This document shows positions 51,090 to 58,792 of a stretch of 64,000 bases of DNA, piece after piece. Source of the DNA: Oscillospiraceae bacterium (GTDB taxonomy: Bacteria; Bacillota; Clostridia; Oscillospirales; Oscillospiraceae); the NCBI GenBank assembly GCA_021769865.1, contig JAETSB010000015.1, forward strand, positions 19,305-83,304. The letters are read 5' to 3'. The notes below the pieces were generated by a model that worked only from the letters and a program-made list of their open reading frames with translations, made no database searches and was not told the DNA's origin. The position numbers and the translations under genes were made by a program. Numbering within the stretch: the stretch's first letter is position 1; every line of letters starts with the position of its first letter.

Positions 51090-52334
51090 TTAATCTCCGG
51101 CGCCGATGGACCGGGCGAGCCTGATGAACAGGTCCGGGCTCCCGAAGCCGCCGGATTTTGATATGATATGATAGGGTTTTCCTTGATACACGAAAGCCGT
51201 CAGCACCGCGCCGGCGTCCAGCTCGCACACCGGCAGAAGTTCCGCCGTGCCCACGGCCCGGGTCAGGGCCAGCAGCGTGTCCCCGCCGGTGCAGAGGAGC
51301 GTGGCGTCCAGGCCCCCGTCCAGCAGCCGCCGGACCAATTGGCCCAGCTGGTCCGAGATGCGGACTCGGAGGTCCTCGGTGGTCAGGCCCCGCTCCTTGG
51401 CGTAGGCGGCGGTGCGGTCCTGTTCCGGCGGATCGTTCACGTCCAGAATAAAGCGCCTCTTCTCTCCGGCCTCCTTCAGCCAGGAGGCCACGGCGGCGGC
51501 GCAGGCCGGCGTCTCCAGCCAGGAGGGCTCCAGCTTCTGCTCCGGCGTCAAGCGAATGCGAGAGAAGCCCGCTTTTTCCGCCTCCTCCATCTGCCGCAGG
51601 GTCACCGGGTTCACGCTCCCGCAGGCCACAAAGAGGGCGGGTACCAGATCGGGTAGCCCCGGCGGCGTTCCCCTCAGTTCCAGCAGCTCCGCCAGAGCCG
51701 ACGCGAAGCCCGCGCACCCGGCGCAGAGCCGCAGGCCCTCCGGCGCCAGCCGCCTGCCGGTTTGAAGCAGCTCCTCGTCCGTTTCGGCGTCGTAGACGTG
51801 AATGCCGGGACCGTCCGCCGCGTCACCCAGGGCGTGGAGGACCGCCGGGGTCCGGGACTGGGCCGCGATGATCTCCGCCACGGCGGAGGACCTCACCGGC
51901 TCGAAGGGGTCCTTCCCGAAAACACTCTCCGCCACAGGCACGCCGTCGATGTAGTGGACGCCGCCCCGGGTGGTCCGGTTCATCTTCGGCAGAGCCGGCA
52001 AAAACGCCAGCCGGTCCGCCCCGGCGGCGTCGATCACCGCCGTCAGCTCCGCGCCGATGTTGCCCCGAAGAGCGGAGTCTGTTTTCTTGTAGATGTGCGT
52101 GAAGCCCGCCGCCAGGGCGGACTGCACTGCCCGGAAGACCACCCGGTAGGCCGCCTCCGGTTCCAGATGCCGGGTCTCGGCGTCCAGCACCAGCACCCGC
52201 ACCTCCGCTCCCGTCTGGGAAACGTCATAGTCCGGGTCCGTGACCACGCGGGTCTCCGTCCCCCGGACTGCGAACTGGACGCCGGTGTCCAGCGCCCCCG
52301 TGAAGTCATCCGCGATGATGAACAGTCTTACCAT
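51090..52334 (-). CDS. Four-carbon acid sugar kinase family (DUF1537) protein
   Basis: The 414-residue kinase has both halves of the family: the N-terminal substrate domain with IIADDFTGALDTG (residues 6-18) and KKTDSALRGNIGAE near 86-99, and the C-terminal nucleotide domain with CTGGDTLLAL near 345 and SKSGGFGS near 393. Known members (DtnK, OtnK, DenK) phosphorylate D-threonate, L-threonate, D-erythronate or denominate-type acids at C4. The ATG at 52334 is preceded by GGGGGCG; a TTG 21 bp upstream is an alternative. It is the first gene of the minus-strand catabolic operon, divergent from the regulator at 52577. Confidence 0.92.
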   Translation of the reverse strand: MVRLFIIADDFTGALDTGVQFAVRGTETRVVTDPDYDVSQTGAEVRVLVLDAETRHLEPEAAYRVVFRAVQSALAAGFTHIYKKTDSALRGNIGAELTAVIDAAGADRLAFLPALPKMNRTTRGGVHYIDGVPVAESVFGKDPFEPVRSSAVAEIIAAQSRTPAVLHALGDAADGPGIHVYDAETDEELLQTGRRLAPEGLRLCAGCAGFASALAELLELRGTPPGLPDLVPALFVACGSVNPVTLRQMEEAEKAGFSRIRLTPEQKLEPSWLETPACAAAVASWLKEAGEKRRFILDVNDPPEQDRTAAYAKERGLTTEDLRVRISDQLGQLVRRLLDGGLDATLLCTGGDTLLALTRAVGTAELLPVCELDAGAVLTAFVYQGKPYHIISKSGGFGSPDLFIRLARSIGAGD

Positions 52335-52437
52335 ACCGCGCCCCCGTTTGTCCAATTTTGAAACACTGAATTTTAAGCGCTTTGAATCTCAGCAATTTTG
52401 TCAAAAATTCGCCGTATGTTCTGGGCTCTTTGAGCTT

Positions 52438-52466
52438 ATTTTATAAAGAACCGCCCTGCCGCGCAA
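52438..52466 (-). promoter_or_regulatory. Weak sigma-A promoter of the acid-sugar operon
   Basis: On the minus strand TTGCGC (52466-52461), 17 bp and TAAAAT (52443-52438). The poor -35 box, with a 19-bp palindrome 19 bp further upstream, fits an activator-dependent promoter. Confidence 0.55.
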
Positions 52467-52484
52467 TCTTTTTTGCCCGGCAAA

Positions 52485-52503
52485 GCGTTTAACTTTGAAA
52501 CGC
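52485..52503. promoter_or_regulatory. 19-bp palindromic operator 1
   Basis: GCGTTT-AACTTTG-AAACGC. It lies just upstream of the -35 region of the minus-strand operon and has the same arms and 7-bp spacer as operator 2, whose centre is exactly 60 bp away. Confidence 0.75.
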
Positions 52504-52515
52504 ATTGAAAAAGGC

Positions 52516-52544
52516 TTGCGGAATTTTTGTGCGTTTGGTATAAT
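52516..52544 (+). promoter_or_regulatory. Sigma-A promoter of the PrpR-like regulator
   Basis: TTGCGG (52516-52521), 17 bp and TATAAT (52539-52544). Operator 2 begins at the next base. Confidence 0.8.
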
Positions 52545-52563
52545 GTGTTTAAAATTTAAACGC
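52545..52563. promoter_or_regulatory. 19-bp palindromic operator 2
   Basis: GTGTTT-AAAATTT-AAACGC covers the predicted transcription start of the regulator gene, suited to autorepression. One base in the left arm differs from operator 1. Confidence 0.75.
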
Positions 52564-52576
52564 ATTTGGAGGGGTT

Positions 52577-54361
52577 ATGGATACACCGATCCGCGTGCTG
52601 GGCATCGCCCCCTACGAGGCGATGAAGACTCTGATGAGCAGTCTGGCGGAGGAATATCCCCAGATGGACCTGACGCTGTTTGTGGGGGACCGGGAGCTGG
52701 GCCTGGAAATTGCCCGGGCCAATTTTCACGGGAATTATGACGTGGTGATCTCCCGCGGGGACACCGCCGCCATGCTGCGGCGGGACCTGAGCCTGCCGGT
52801 GGTGGAGATTGAGGTCACCATGTACGACCTGCTCTGCGCGCTGAAGCTGGCCGACGGGCTGGACGGCCGCGCCGCCTTCCTGGCCGCCCCCAGCATCGCC
52901 GAGAGCGCCCGGCGGCTGTGCGAGGTCATGGGGGACGGCATGGAGATCCACACCTACGAGTCCCAAGAGGTGGTGGAGCCCACGCTGCTGGAGCTCCAGC
53001 GGAGCGGCTGCCGGGCCGTCCTGTGCGACGCCCTGGCCAACACCACCGCCAAGCGGCTGGGGATGAACACCTTTCTGGTGACCTCCTCCGTGCAAAGCAT
53101 CCGCAAGGCCTTTGACCAGGCGCTGCTGATCTGCGGGAGCCAGCAGCGCCTGCGGGAGGAAAACCTCTTCCTGCGGGAGTTGATTCAGGGGCAAATCAGC
53201 CAGACCGTGGTCTTTGACCAGGAGGGCCACCTTTTTCTCTCCACCCTGAACGACCCGGTGCCCCAGCTGCTGGAGCTGCTGAGGCGGGAGCTGCCGGAGT
53301 CCCGGAAGGAGCTGGAGCGGCGGATCATTCGGAACCTGGGAGGGATGCTGTACTCCATCCGGGCCCGGCGGATCGAGTCCGGCGGGCAGTCGTACATCTC
53401 CTTTTTCCTGGATGCCCGGAAAACGCCCCTTTCCCCCAGCCAGACAGGCATCCGCTTCGCCACACGCCCGGAGGCGGAGAGCGCCTTTTACGACAGCATT
53501 TTCAGCTTCGCCGGGACCATCGGCGACTTTCAGGAGGAGATCGCGCGGATCAACCAGAGCAACGCCCCGGTGATGGTTTCCGGCGAGGACGGCACCGGCA
53601 AGGAGGCGATGGTGGGCGCCCTGTACATGCGCAGCGTCCTGCGGAACCACCCGCTGGCGTCCGTCAACTGCAGCCTCCTCAACGACAAGAGCTGGACCTT
53701 CCTGCTGGAGCACCACAACTCTCCCCTTTCCGACGAGGGAAACACCCTGTACTTTGCCAGTGTGGACGTGCTCTCCCCGGAGCGGCGGCGGCAGCTCCTG
53801 GCCGTTTTGGCGGAGATGGATGTGTGCCGGAGGAACCGGGTGATCTTCTCCTGCGTCTGCCAGCCGGGGGAATTCATCTCCGCCGTGGGGTCCCTCTTCA
53901 CGGACAAGCTCTGCTGCCTGACCCTTTACCTGCCGCCCCTGCGGCAGATGGCGGAGCGCATCCCCACTCTGGTGAACCTGTCCCTGAGTTACCTGAACGC
54001 CGACCTGCCCCGGCAGATCTTAGGCGTGGAGCCGGAGGCCATGGCCCTGTTGCAGAGCTTTCAGTGGCCCCACAACTACACCCAATTCCGCCGGGTCCTG
54101 GGGGACCTGGCGGTCATGGCCCCGGGGCAGGCCATCACCGCCGAGAGCGTCCGCCAGATTCTGCGGAAGGAGCGGCACGTGGGGGCCTTCGCCCTCCGGG
54201 CGGAGAACGCCACCGCGCCCCTGGACCTGGGGCGGACTCTGGAGGAAATCAACCAGGACGTGGCCCTGCGGGTGCTGGAGGAGACCGAGGGAAATCAGAC
54301 CGCCGCCGCCAAGCGCCTGGGAATCAGCCGGACCACCCTCTGGAGGCTGATGAAAAAGTGA
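52577..54361 (+). CDS. PrpR-like regulator with degenerate AAA+ domain
   Basis: This 594-residue protein has a PrpR_N-type sensor (about residues 5-190), a PAS-like linker region, an AAA+ domain (about 300-530) and a C-terminal Fis-type helix-turn-helix ending NQTAAAKRLGISRTTLWRLMKK. Walker A is kept (GEDGTGKE near 336-343). The sigma-54 contact motif GAFTGA is absent: the region reads LLEHHNSPLSDEGNT. Walker B is altered to NTLYFASVD instead of the usual GTLFLDE, and the GNIRELRN block is reduced to HNYTQFRRVL. It therefore probably does not remodel sigma-54 holoenzyme and, like TyrR, may act on sigma-A promoters. GGAGGGG precedes the ATG. It is divergent from the acid-sugar operon and likely controls it through the two palindromes. 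Confidence 0.9.
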   Translation: MDTPIRVLGIAPYEAMKTLMSSLAEEYPQMDLTLFVGDRELGLEIARANFHGNYDVVISRGDTAAMLRRDLSLPVVEIEVTMYDLLCALKLADGLDGRAAFLAAPSIAESARRLCEVMGDGMEIHTYESQEVVEPTLLELQRSGCRAVLCDALANTTAKRLGMNTFLVTSSVQSIRKAFDQALLICGSQQRLREENLFLRELIQGQISQTVVFDQEGHLFLSTLNDPVPQLLELLRRELPESRKELERRIIRNLGGMLYSIRARRIESGGQSYISFFLDARKTPLSPSQTGIRFATRPEAESAFYDSIFSFAGTIGDFQEEIARINQSNAPVMVSGEDGTGKEAMVGALYMRSVLRNHPLASVNCSLLNDKSWTFLLEHHNSPLSDEGNTLYFASVDVLSPERRRQLLAVLAEMDVCRRNRVIFSCVCQPGEFISAVGSLFTDKLCCLTLYLPPLRQMAERIPTLVNLSLSYLNADLPRQILGVEPEAMALLQSFQWPHNYTQFRRVLGDLAVMAPGQAITAESVRQILRKERHVGAFALRAENATAPLDLGRTLEEINQDVALRVLEETEGNQTAAAKRLGISRTTLWRLMKK

Positions 54362-54401
54362 GCATCCGCGCGGCGGAAAACGGAGCCGATAAGAAAAGAG
54401 A

Positions 54402-54439
54402 ACGCCCTGTCCGGATTTTGGACAGGGCGTCCTCTTTTT
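54402..54439. terminator. Terminator between convergent units
   Basis: ACGCCCTGTCC and GGACAGGGCGT form an 11-bp stem around GGATTTT, extended by flanking GAG/CTC, then TTTTT on the plus strand and A-rich sequence on the other side. Confidence 0.85.
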
Positions 54440-54445
54440 GCGCCT

Positions 54446-54901
54446 CTATTTTGAAGCTGGGACCGCTTCCAGCTTCACCACGTATTTCACATAGGCCGCC
54501 GCGGCCTGCCCCTCCATATGGCGGCAGGCGGAGTGGGCGTCGCTGGGAAACAGGGCGCAGAACATGCCCGGCCGCAGCTCAAGGGCGGAGCCCTGTCCCC
54601 GAAGGGGCTGTTTGTCTCTCTCAGGAATGTAGGCTTCCGCCGCCTCCATGTTCTCCAGCCGGTTCCACAGCACGGTCTCCCGGCCCTCCGCCAGGATGAA
54701 CACATCCACGTATCTGCGGTGGGCCTCAAAGGCGGTCTCGTCCTCCGGCTTGGTCATTCCGCTCTGGCGCATTACATAACCGCCCGGAAACTGGCGGGGG
54801 CCGTCCCATTCGGAGGCGTCCTCAATTTCCCGCAGGGCCCTTCCCAGGCCGGGAAGCCGGTCCTCATACTCCGCCGCGTACTCGATTCGATCCACAATCA
54901 T
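54446..54901 (-). CDS. YhcH/YjgK/YiaL family protein
   Basis: The 151-residue cupin-like protein matches YhcH/YjgK/YiaL (EbgC-like) in length and motifs: AHRRYVDVFILAEGRETV near 60-77 (the EAHRxYxDxxxxxxG signature), PGMFCALFPSDAHSACRH near 110-127 with metal-ligand His residues, and YVKYVVKL near the end. Family members accompany sugar and sialic acid catabolism genes and are thought to act as mutarotases or isomerases on sugar derivatives. It overlaps the hydroxyacid dehydrogenase gene by 4 nt and is the last gene of the operon. Confidence 0.92.
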   Translation of the reverse strand: MIVDRIEYAAEYEDRLPGLGRALREIEDASEWDGPRQFPGGYVMRQSGMTKPEDETAFEAHRRYVDVFILAEGRETVLWNRLENMEAAEAYIPERDKQPLRGQGSALELRPGMFCALFPSDAHSACRHMEGQAAAAYVKYVVKLEAVPASK

Positions 54902-55926
54902 TTCAAAACCTCCCTGCCGTCATGGCCGCCGGCGGGCTTCGGGGCGGCGGTTTCCCCCTGCCAGCGGGGGTGGAGATACGCCTCAGGGTTCGCCACGGCG
55001 GGCCAGCGCCGCCCGTTCAGGACAGCGATGCAGCCCTCCGCGCACATGGACGCCGCCCGGACGGTGGCCTCCCGGGTCTGGGCGGCGCTGTGGGGCGAGA
55101 GAATCAGGTTCGGCGCGGCGCACAGCGGATTGTCCGGGCGGAGCGGCTCCTCCACCGTAACGTCCAGTCCCGCGCCGGCAATCACGCCCTCCCGCAGGGC
55201 CTGGACCAGGTCCGCCTCGTCCACAATACCGCCCCGGGCGCAGTTCACAAGAATGGCCGTGGGCTTCATCCGCCGCAGGTCCTGCAAGCGCAGCAACCCC
55301 CTGGTATCGCTGCTCAGCGGCGTGTGGATCGTGACAACGTCGCTCTCCGTCAGCAGCTCCGCCAGGGTCCCGCAGGGGCGGGCGCCCTCCGCCTCCATGG
55401 CCTCTTTAGCGCAGTAGGGGTCATAGGCCAGCAAACGCATCCCCAGGGCGCGGCACAGCCGCCCCACCCGTTTTCCGATGTCGCCGAGGCCGATGATACC
55501 GACCGTCAGGCCGTTGAGCTCAAACATCTTTCCGCAGTTTCGGATCTCAAAGTTGCCCTTCAGCGCCTCGTTGTGGCACTCCACCAGGTTGGACGCCAGG
55601 GCGAACATCAGCGCCAGGGTGTGCTCCGCCACGGAGTCCGCGTTGCAGTGGGGAGCGATCACCACCGGGATGCCCCGCTCGCTGGCGGCGGCCACGTCGA
55701 TGCTGTCGTATCCGATCCCCGACCGGCCGATGACCCGCAGGCGGGGAGCGGCCTCGATCTCGGCCCGGTTCATGTGGCCGATCCGCACCACCACGCACTC
55801 GGCGTCCCGCAGCTCCTCCAGGTACTGGCTGGGGTCGCCGTTGTTGGCGACGTAAATGGGTCCCTCCTGGGCCAGCGGCTCGTATCCGGCGGCGCAGAGG
55901 GCCTGGGTCATGACGATCCTGCTCAT
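54898..55926 (-). CDS. D-isomer-specific 2-hydroxyacid dehydrogenase
   Basis: The 342-residue NAD-dependent dehydrogenase of the SerA/LdhA superfamily has GRSGIGYDSIDVAAASERGIPV near 67-88, the nucleotide-binding GLTVGIIGLGDIGKRVG near 138-154, NCARGGIVDEADL near 226 and the catalytic His in LSPHSAAQT near 278. Catalytic Arg (CARGG) and Glu (DVTVEEPL) are in place. It interconverts a 2-hydroxy acid and its 2-oxo acid. The start overlaps the stop of the LarA-like gene by 4 nt, so the pair is translationally coupled. Confidence 0.93.
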   Translation of the reverse strand: MSRIVMTQALCAAGYEPLAQEGPIYVANNGDPSQYLEELRDAECVVVRIGHMNRAEIEAAPRLRVIGRSGIGYDSIDVAAASERGIPVVIAPHCNADSVAEHTLALMFALASNLVECHNEALKGNFEIRNCGKMFELNGLTVGIIGLGDIGKRVGRLCRALGMRLLAYDPYCAKEAMEAEGARPCGTLAELLTESDVVTIHTPLSSDTRGLLRLQDLRRMKPTAILVNCARGGIVDEADLVQALREGVIAGAGLDVTVEEPLRPDNPLCAAPNLILSPHSAAQTREATVRAASMCAEGCIAVLNGRRWPAVANPEAYLHPRWQGETAAPKPAGGHDGREVLK

Positions 55927-57245
55927 GTGTGTTCCTCCTCATTCCACAGCATCAGATTTCCCTCCTTATCAAAGGGCAGGGGGGCGCATTCTCCGGCAAT
56001 CTCCATGCCCGGGGTTTCCCGCGCCTGATCCCAGAACGCCTCGGACAGGTACAGTTCCCCCATGTGCAGCGTGTTCCGGATCAGCACCATCCGCAGTTTT
56101 TCCGGCGGGACCCCGTTGCAGGTCTTGACCGCGGCCTTGATGGCCATTTCGTCGTCCCGCAGCACCATGGCCAGCTTCACCGGCAGGAACACCGTGGAGG
56201 TCAGCGCGTTGGGATAGGTGGCCAGAAAGTCCATTTTCTTCAGAAACCGGAGGGTGGTCGTGTCCGCCTGGCCGATGCCCAGCCCGTTGCCGTGGGAGGC
56301 CTCCGTCAGGTCCAACACACAGGTTCGCTGCTTCCGGATGCCCCCGCCCCCGTAGGGCGTGGACCAGGTCCCGGTGATGTTGGGGTCCATTCCACTGCCG
56401 GAGAAATTCTTGCCGATCTCCCGGACCACCAGCACATCCGTCTCCGGCACAAGGATGCGGGGCATTTGGCTCTTGGCGTATTCCAGAAGGGCGGGCTCCC
56501 GCTGGGGAATTTCCTCGCTGCGCAGCACCTCCACCCGGCTGGTCTCGTCATAGGCGTTCTCCATCAGCGCCACGCCGAACAGCACGTTTGTATGCGTCCG
56601 CACGTAATTGCCCACCAGGGGAATTCTCGTCGCGAAGGTCCCGAACCCGTCCTTGTGAATCCGGTCCGCGCCCTTCTGCTTCCCCAGGCCGATGCACAGC
56701 ATTTTCGTCAGCCCGGATTCCACCGGGCCCCGGAAGGCGCTGTGGGGCTTGACCCGGTTCACCGCCACGATGCCGTCCGCCTCAAAGGCCAGGCGGTCTA
56801 TGTACACCGGGAGGGGCTGCCCCTCCTCCATGACGGTTCCGAGGCGCACCGTCTCCATGGAGGACCGGATGGGACAGCCGCAGAATTCCTCGGTTATGCC
56901 GTAGCCCTCCAAAACCTGGCGCTGTCCTTCGGCCGTAGAGCCGCCGTGGCTACCCATGGCGGGAATGATGAAGGGCCTTGCGCCCAGCCTCCGGAGGAAA
57001 GAGACGGTCTCCCGCAGGACGACATTCATATTGGCGATTCCCCGGCTGCTGCCGGTGACGGCCACGGTCATGCCGGGCCGGATCAGAGGGACGACGTCCG
57101 CCCCCTCCAGCTTCAGCCGCACCTCGGCGGCCACATCCTCCAGATGGTCCCGGGGAAACGTCTGGAGCACGCGAAACATTCTGGGTAGGGTCACTTCCTC
57201 CAGGAGCGGTTCAATTTTTGAGTAATCCGAAAATTTATCCGTCAT
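55923..57245 (-). CDS. LarA-like (DUF2088, lactate racemase domain) protein
   Basis: The 440-residue protein belongs to the nickel-pincer lactate racemase superfamily. AVTGSSRGIANMNVVLRETV near 61-80, FIIPAMGSHGGSTAEGQ near 91-107 (cofactor-binding SHGG), and VNRVKPHSAFRGPVESGLTKM near 160-180 are the visible landmarks; the KPH and LTK segments should carry the cofactor lysine and catalytic His. Superfamily members racemise or epimerise 2-hydroxy acids. Here the coupled gene encodes a 2-hydroxyacid dehydrogenase, suggesting racemisation of a hydroxy acid followed by its oxidation. LarBCE genes for making the nickel cofactor are not in the window. It lies after an AraC regulator gene. Confidence 0.85.
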   Translation of the reverse strand: MTDKFSDYSKIEPLLEEVTLPRMFRVLQTFPRDHLEDVAAEVRLKLEGADVVPLIRPGMTVAVTGSSRGIANMNVVLRETVSFLRRLGARPFIIPAMGSHGGSTAEGQRQVLEGYGITEEFCGCPIRSSMETVRLGTVMEEGQPLPVYIDRLAFEADGIVAVNRVKPHSAFRGPVESGLTKMLCIGLGKQKGADRIHKDGFGTFATRIPLVGNYVRTHTNVLFGVALMENAYDETSRVEVLRSEEIPQREPALLEYAKSQMPRILVPETDVLVVREIGKNFSGSGMDPNITGTWSTPYGGGGIRKQRTCVLDLTEASHGNGLGIGQADTTTLRFLKKMDFLATYPNALTSTVFLPVKLAMVLRDDEMAIKAAVKTCNGVPPEKLRMVLIRNTLHMGELYLSEAFWDQARETPGMEIAGECAPLPFDKEGNLMLWNEEEHT

Positions 57246-57416
57246 AAACAGCCTCCTGCTTTATCCGTTTTGGAGGGATATCAATAGTATAGCAGAAGCC
57301 GCCTCCCGGGTGTTTGACCTGATTTTCGGTATACCCGTCACTTTTTTCGAAAAATTCCCCCCTCCGGCTCGGCGGATGGTCCACCGCACCGGAAGGGGGC
57401 GCGCCGGGTCTTCCGC

Positions 57417-58265
57417 TCAGCGCCGCTTCGGGATTTCAAATTCCTGCTTCGGCCGGTAGGGGCTGTCGGGCGTGAGATTGATGCCCACGTCCGAATTGGC
57501 CCGGCGCAGATACTGGCTGGGGGAGATACCGGTCTTTCGCTTGAACATCCGGGAAAAAGACGCCGGTTCCATCCCCGCCTCCTCCGCCAGCTCCGCCACG
57601 GTGCAGTCCGTAGTCATCATCCGCTCCTGAGCCAGGGCGACTTTTTTCTCCTGGAGATACCGGGCCGGGCCGCGGCCAAACGCCTGCTTGAAAACCGTGG
57701 AGAAGTGAGCCGGCGTATAGCCGCACAGCTCCGCCAGCAAGGCGACGGAGGGCATCTCCTGGGGATGCCGCTCGATGTACGCCAGAGCGGGGCTCAGCGC
57801 CGCGCCGGGCTGTCCCGGCGGCGCGGGATCAACGTCGTCCCGCAGCGCTTCCCGCCGGAGCAGAAGCAAAAGCAGCTCTGTCATCCTGGCGTTAATCAGC
57901 GCCCCGGCGTAGTCCCCGTCCCGTATCGCCAAATGGAAGACGTTCATCATCAGGGCGTGCTCATAGCCGTTGAGGGGAAGAGCCAGAGGCAGGCGGCTCA
58001 GAGGCTCCAAAAAGGTCCCTTGGGCCGAAAACTTCACGTCGAAGCTCTGCATGGCGTCCTCGCCGAAAATAGCGTGCTCCACCTCCGGCCCGATCCGCAG
58101 GAACAGCCCCCGGCGGGCTTCTATGACCTGCGGGCCCGCCTGAACCCTGCCCAGGCCGCTAATCACATAGATACAGTGGAAAAAGGGATGCGTATGCAGT
58201 GGAATATATTCGCCCCGCCCTTTCCGCTCTTTGACGATCCGATGGACCTGTATGGATAATGACAT
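57417..58265 (-). CDS. AraC-family regulator with cupin sensor
   Basis: The 282-residue regulator has an N-terminal cupin-type ligand domain (HTHPFFHCIYVISGLGRVQ near 21-39) and a C-terminal AraC domain with two helix-turn-helix units: SVALLAELCGYTPAHFSTVFKQAFGRGPARYLQEKK near 174 and TVAELAEEAGMEPASFSRMFKRKTGISPSQYLRR near 224. GGAGGACGGAAG precedes the chosen ATG. It lies upstream of, and on the same strand as, the LarA-like operon with a 171-bp gap, so it is the probable regulator of that operon. The gap has a TATACT -10 box but a poor -35 box, consistent with activation. Confidence 0.92.
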   Translation of the reverse strand: MSLSIQVHRIVKERKGRGEYIPLHTHPFFHCIYVISGLGRVQAGPQVIEARRGLFLRIGPEVEHAIFGEDAMQSFDVKFSAQGTFLEPLSRLPLALPLNGYEHALMMNVFHLAIRDGDYAGALINARMTELLLLLLRREALRDDVDPAPPGQPGAALSPALAYIERHPQEMPSVALLAELCGYTPAHFSTVFKQAFGRGPARYLQEKKVALAQERMMTTDCTVAELAEEAGMEPASFSRMFKRKTGISPSQYLRRANSDVGINLTPDSPYRPKQEFEIPKRR

Positions 58266-58380
58266 CTTCCGTCCTCCATTTCGTGCGTTTTGACAGGGCC
58301 CCCGCTTTCCCAAGTGCCAGCCGCATTCGCCCGCAAGGGTTTTGCTGATGCGCACGGGGCGAGCTTGCCATCACACAATC

Positions 58381-58409
58381 AGTATAGCCTTGAATACAGG
58401 TAAAAACAA
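58381..58409 (-). promoter_or_regulatory. Probable promoter of the AraC gene
   Basis: On the minus strand TTGTTT (58409-58404), 17 bp and TATACT (58386-58381). The rest of 58266-58550 shows no gene. Confidence 0.55.
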
Positions 58410-58550
58410 GCCGTTTTCGCTGGAACCTCACTGTACCTTTCAACTTATGGACCTTGACCGTTTCTCGCAAAAACCTTCCCAGCGTCCGCACAAGCACTGT
58501 GGGTCGAAAGGGAAACAAAATGTGGGCCAATCGTCTGTGTCAAAAGATGA

Positions 58551-58586
58551 GAAAGCGGCGAAAATCAAATGATTTTCGCCGCTTTC
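58551..58586 (-). terminator. Terminator downstream of tRNA-Thr
   Basis: GAAAGCGGCGAAAATCA and TGATTTTCGCCGCTTTC form a perfect 17-bp stem with a 2-nt centre, adjacent to the encoded CCA end; CATCTTTT follows on the minus strand. Confidence 0.75.
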
Positions 58587-58662
58587 TGGAGCTACTGATG
58601 TGACTCGAACACACGACCTGCTGATTACGAATCAGCTGCTCTACCGACTGAGCTACAGTAGC
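58587..58662 (-). tRNA. tRNA-Thr (anticodon CGT)
   Basis: A 76-nt tRNA folds completely on the minus strand: acceptor GCTACTG/CAGTAGC, D-arm GCTC/GAGC, anticodon arm GCTGA-TTCGTAA-TCAGC with anticodon CGT, T-arm GTGTG-TTCGAGT-CACAT, discriminator T and an encoded CCA. It reads the threonine codon ACG. Confidence 0.95.
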
Positions 58663-58688
58663 ATATGAAGTTTTTGACAGCCCGGTCC

Positions 58689-58731
58689 GCTAATTGCGAA
58701 TCAGCTGCTCTACCGACTGAGCTACGCTGGC
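58689..58731 (-). pseudogene. Truncated tRNA (5' half) upstream of tRNA-Thr
   Basis: On the minus strand GCCAGCG, a complete D-arm and a complete anticodon arm GCTGA-TTCGCAA-TTAGC are present, almost identical to the neighbouring tRNA-Thr, but the sequence then changes to GGACCGGGCTGTC with no T-arm or 3' acceptor strand. The anticodon-loop triplet is CGC. It lies between a sigma-A promoter and the intact tRNA, so it is probably transcribed as part of the tRNA leader. Confidence 0.8.
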
Positions 58732-58763
58732 ATAACGGTGCCCTTCTCCTTAAGCCGGTTGGT

Positions 58764-58792
58764 ATCATACCATAAATTTTTTCCTCCGTCAA
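58764..58792 (-). promoter_or_regulatory. Sigma-A promoter of the tRNA unit
   Basis: On the minus strand TTGACG (58792-58787), 17 bp and TATGAT (58769-58764). Confidence 0.75.

Noticed and set aside
51076..51717. N-terminal extension of the iron alcohol dehydrogenase by about 210 residues
   Set aside because: The extension is the shadow of the overlapping DUF1537 kinase gene; a good ribosome site and the normal family start are at 51075.
52456..52485. Possible sigma-54 promoter on the minus strand of the acid-sugar operon (GGGCAAAAAAGATTGC)
   Set aside because: The GG-to-GC distance is 11 bp rather than the strict 10, and the divergent regulator lacks the sigma-54 contact motif.
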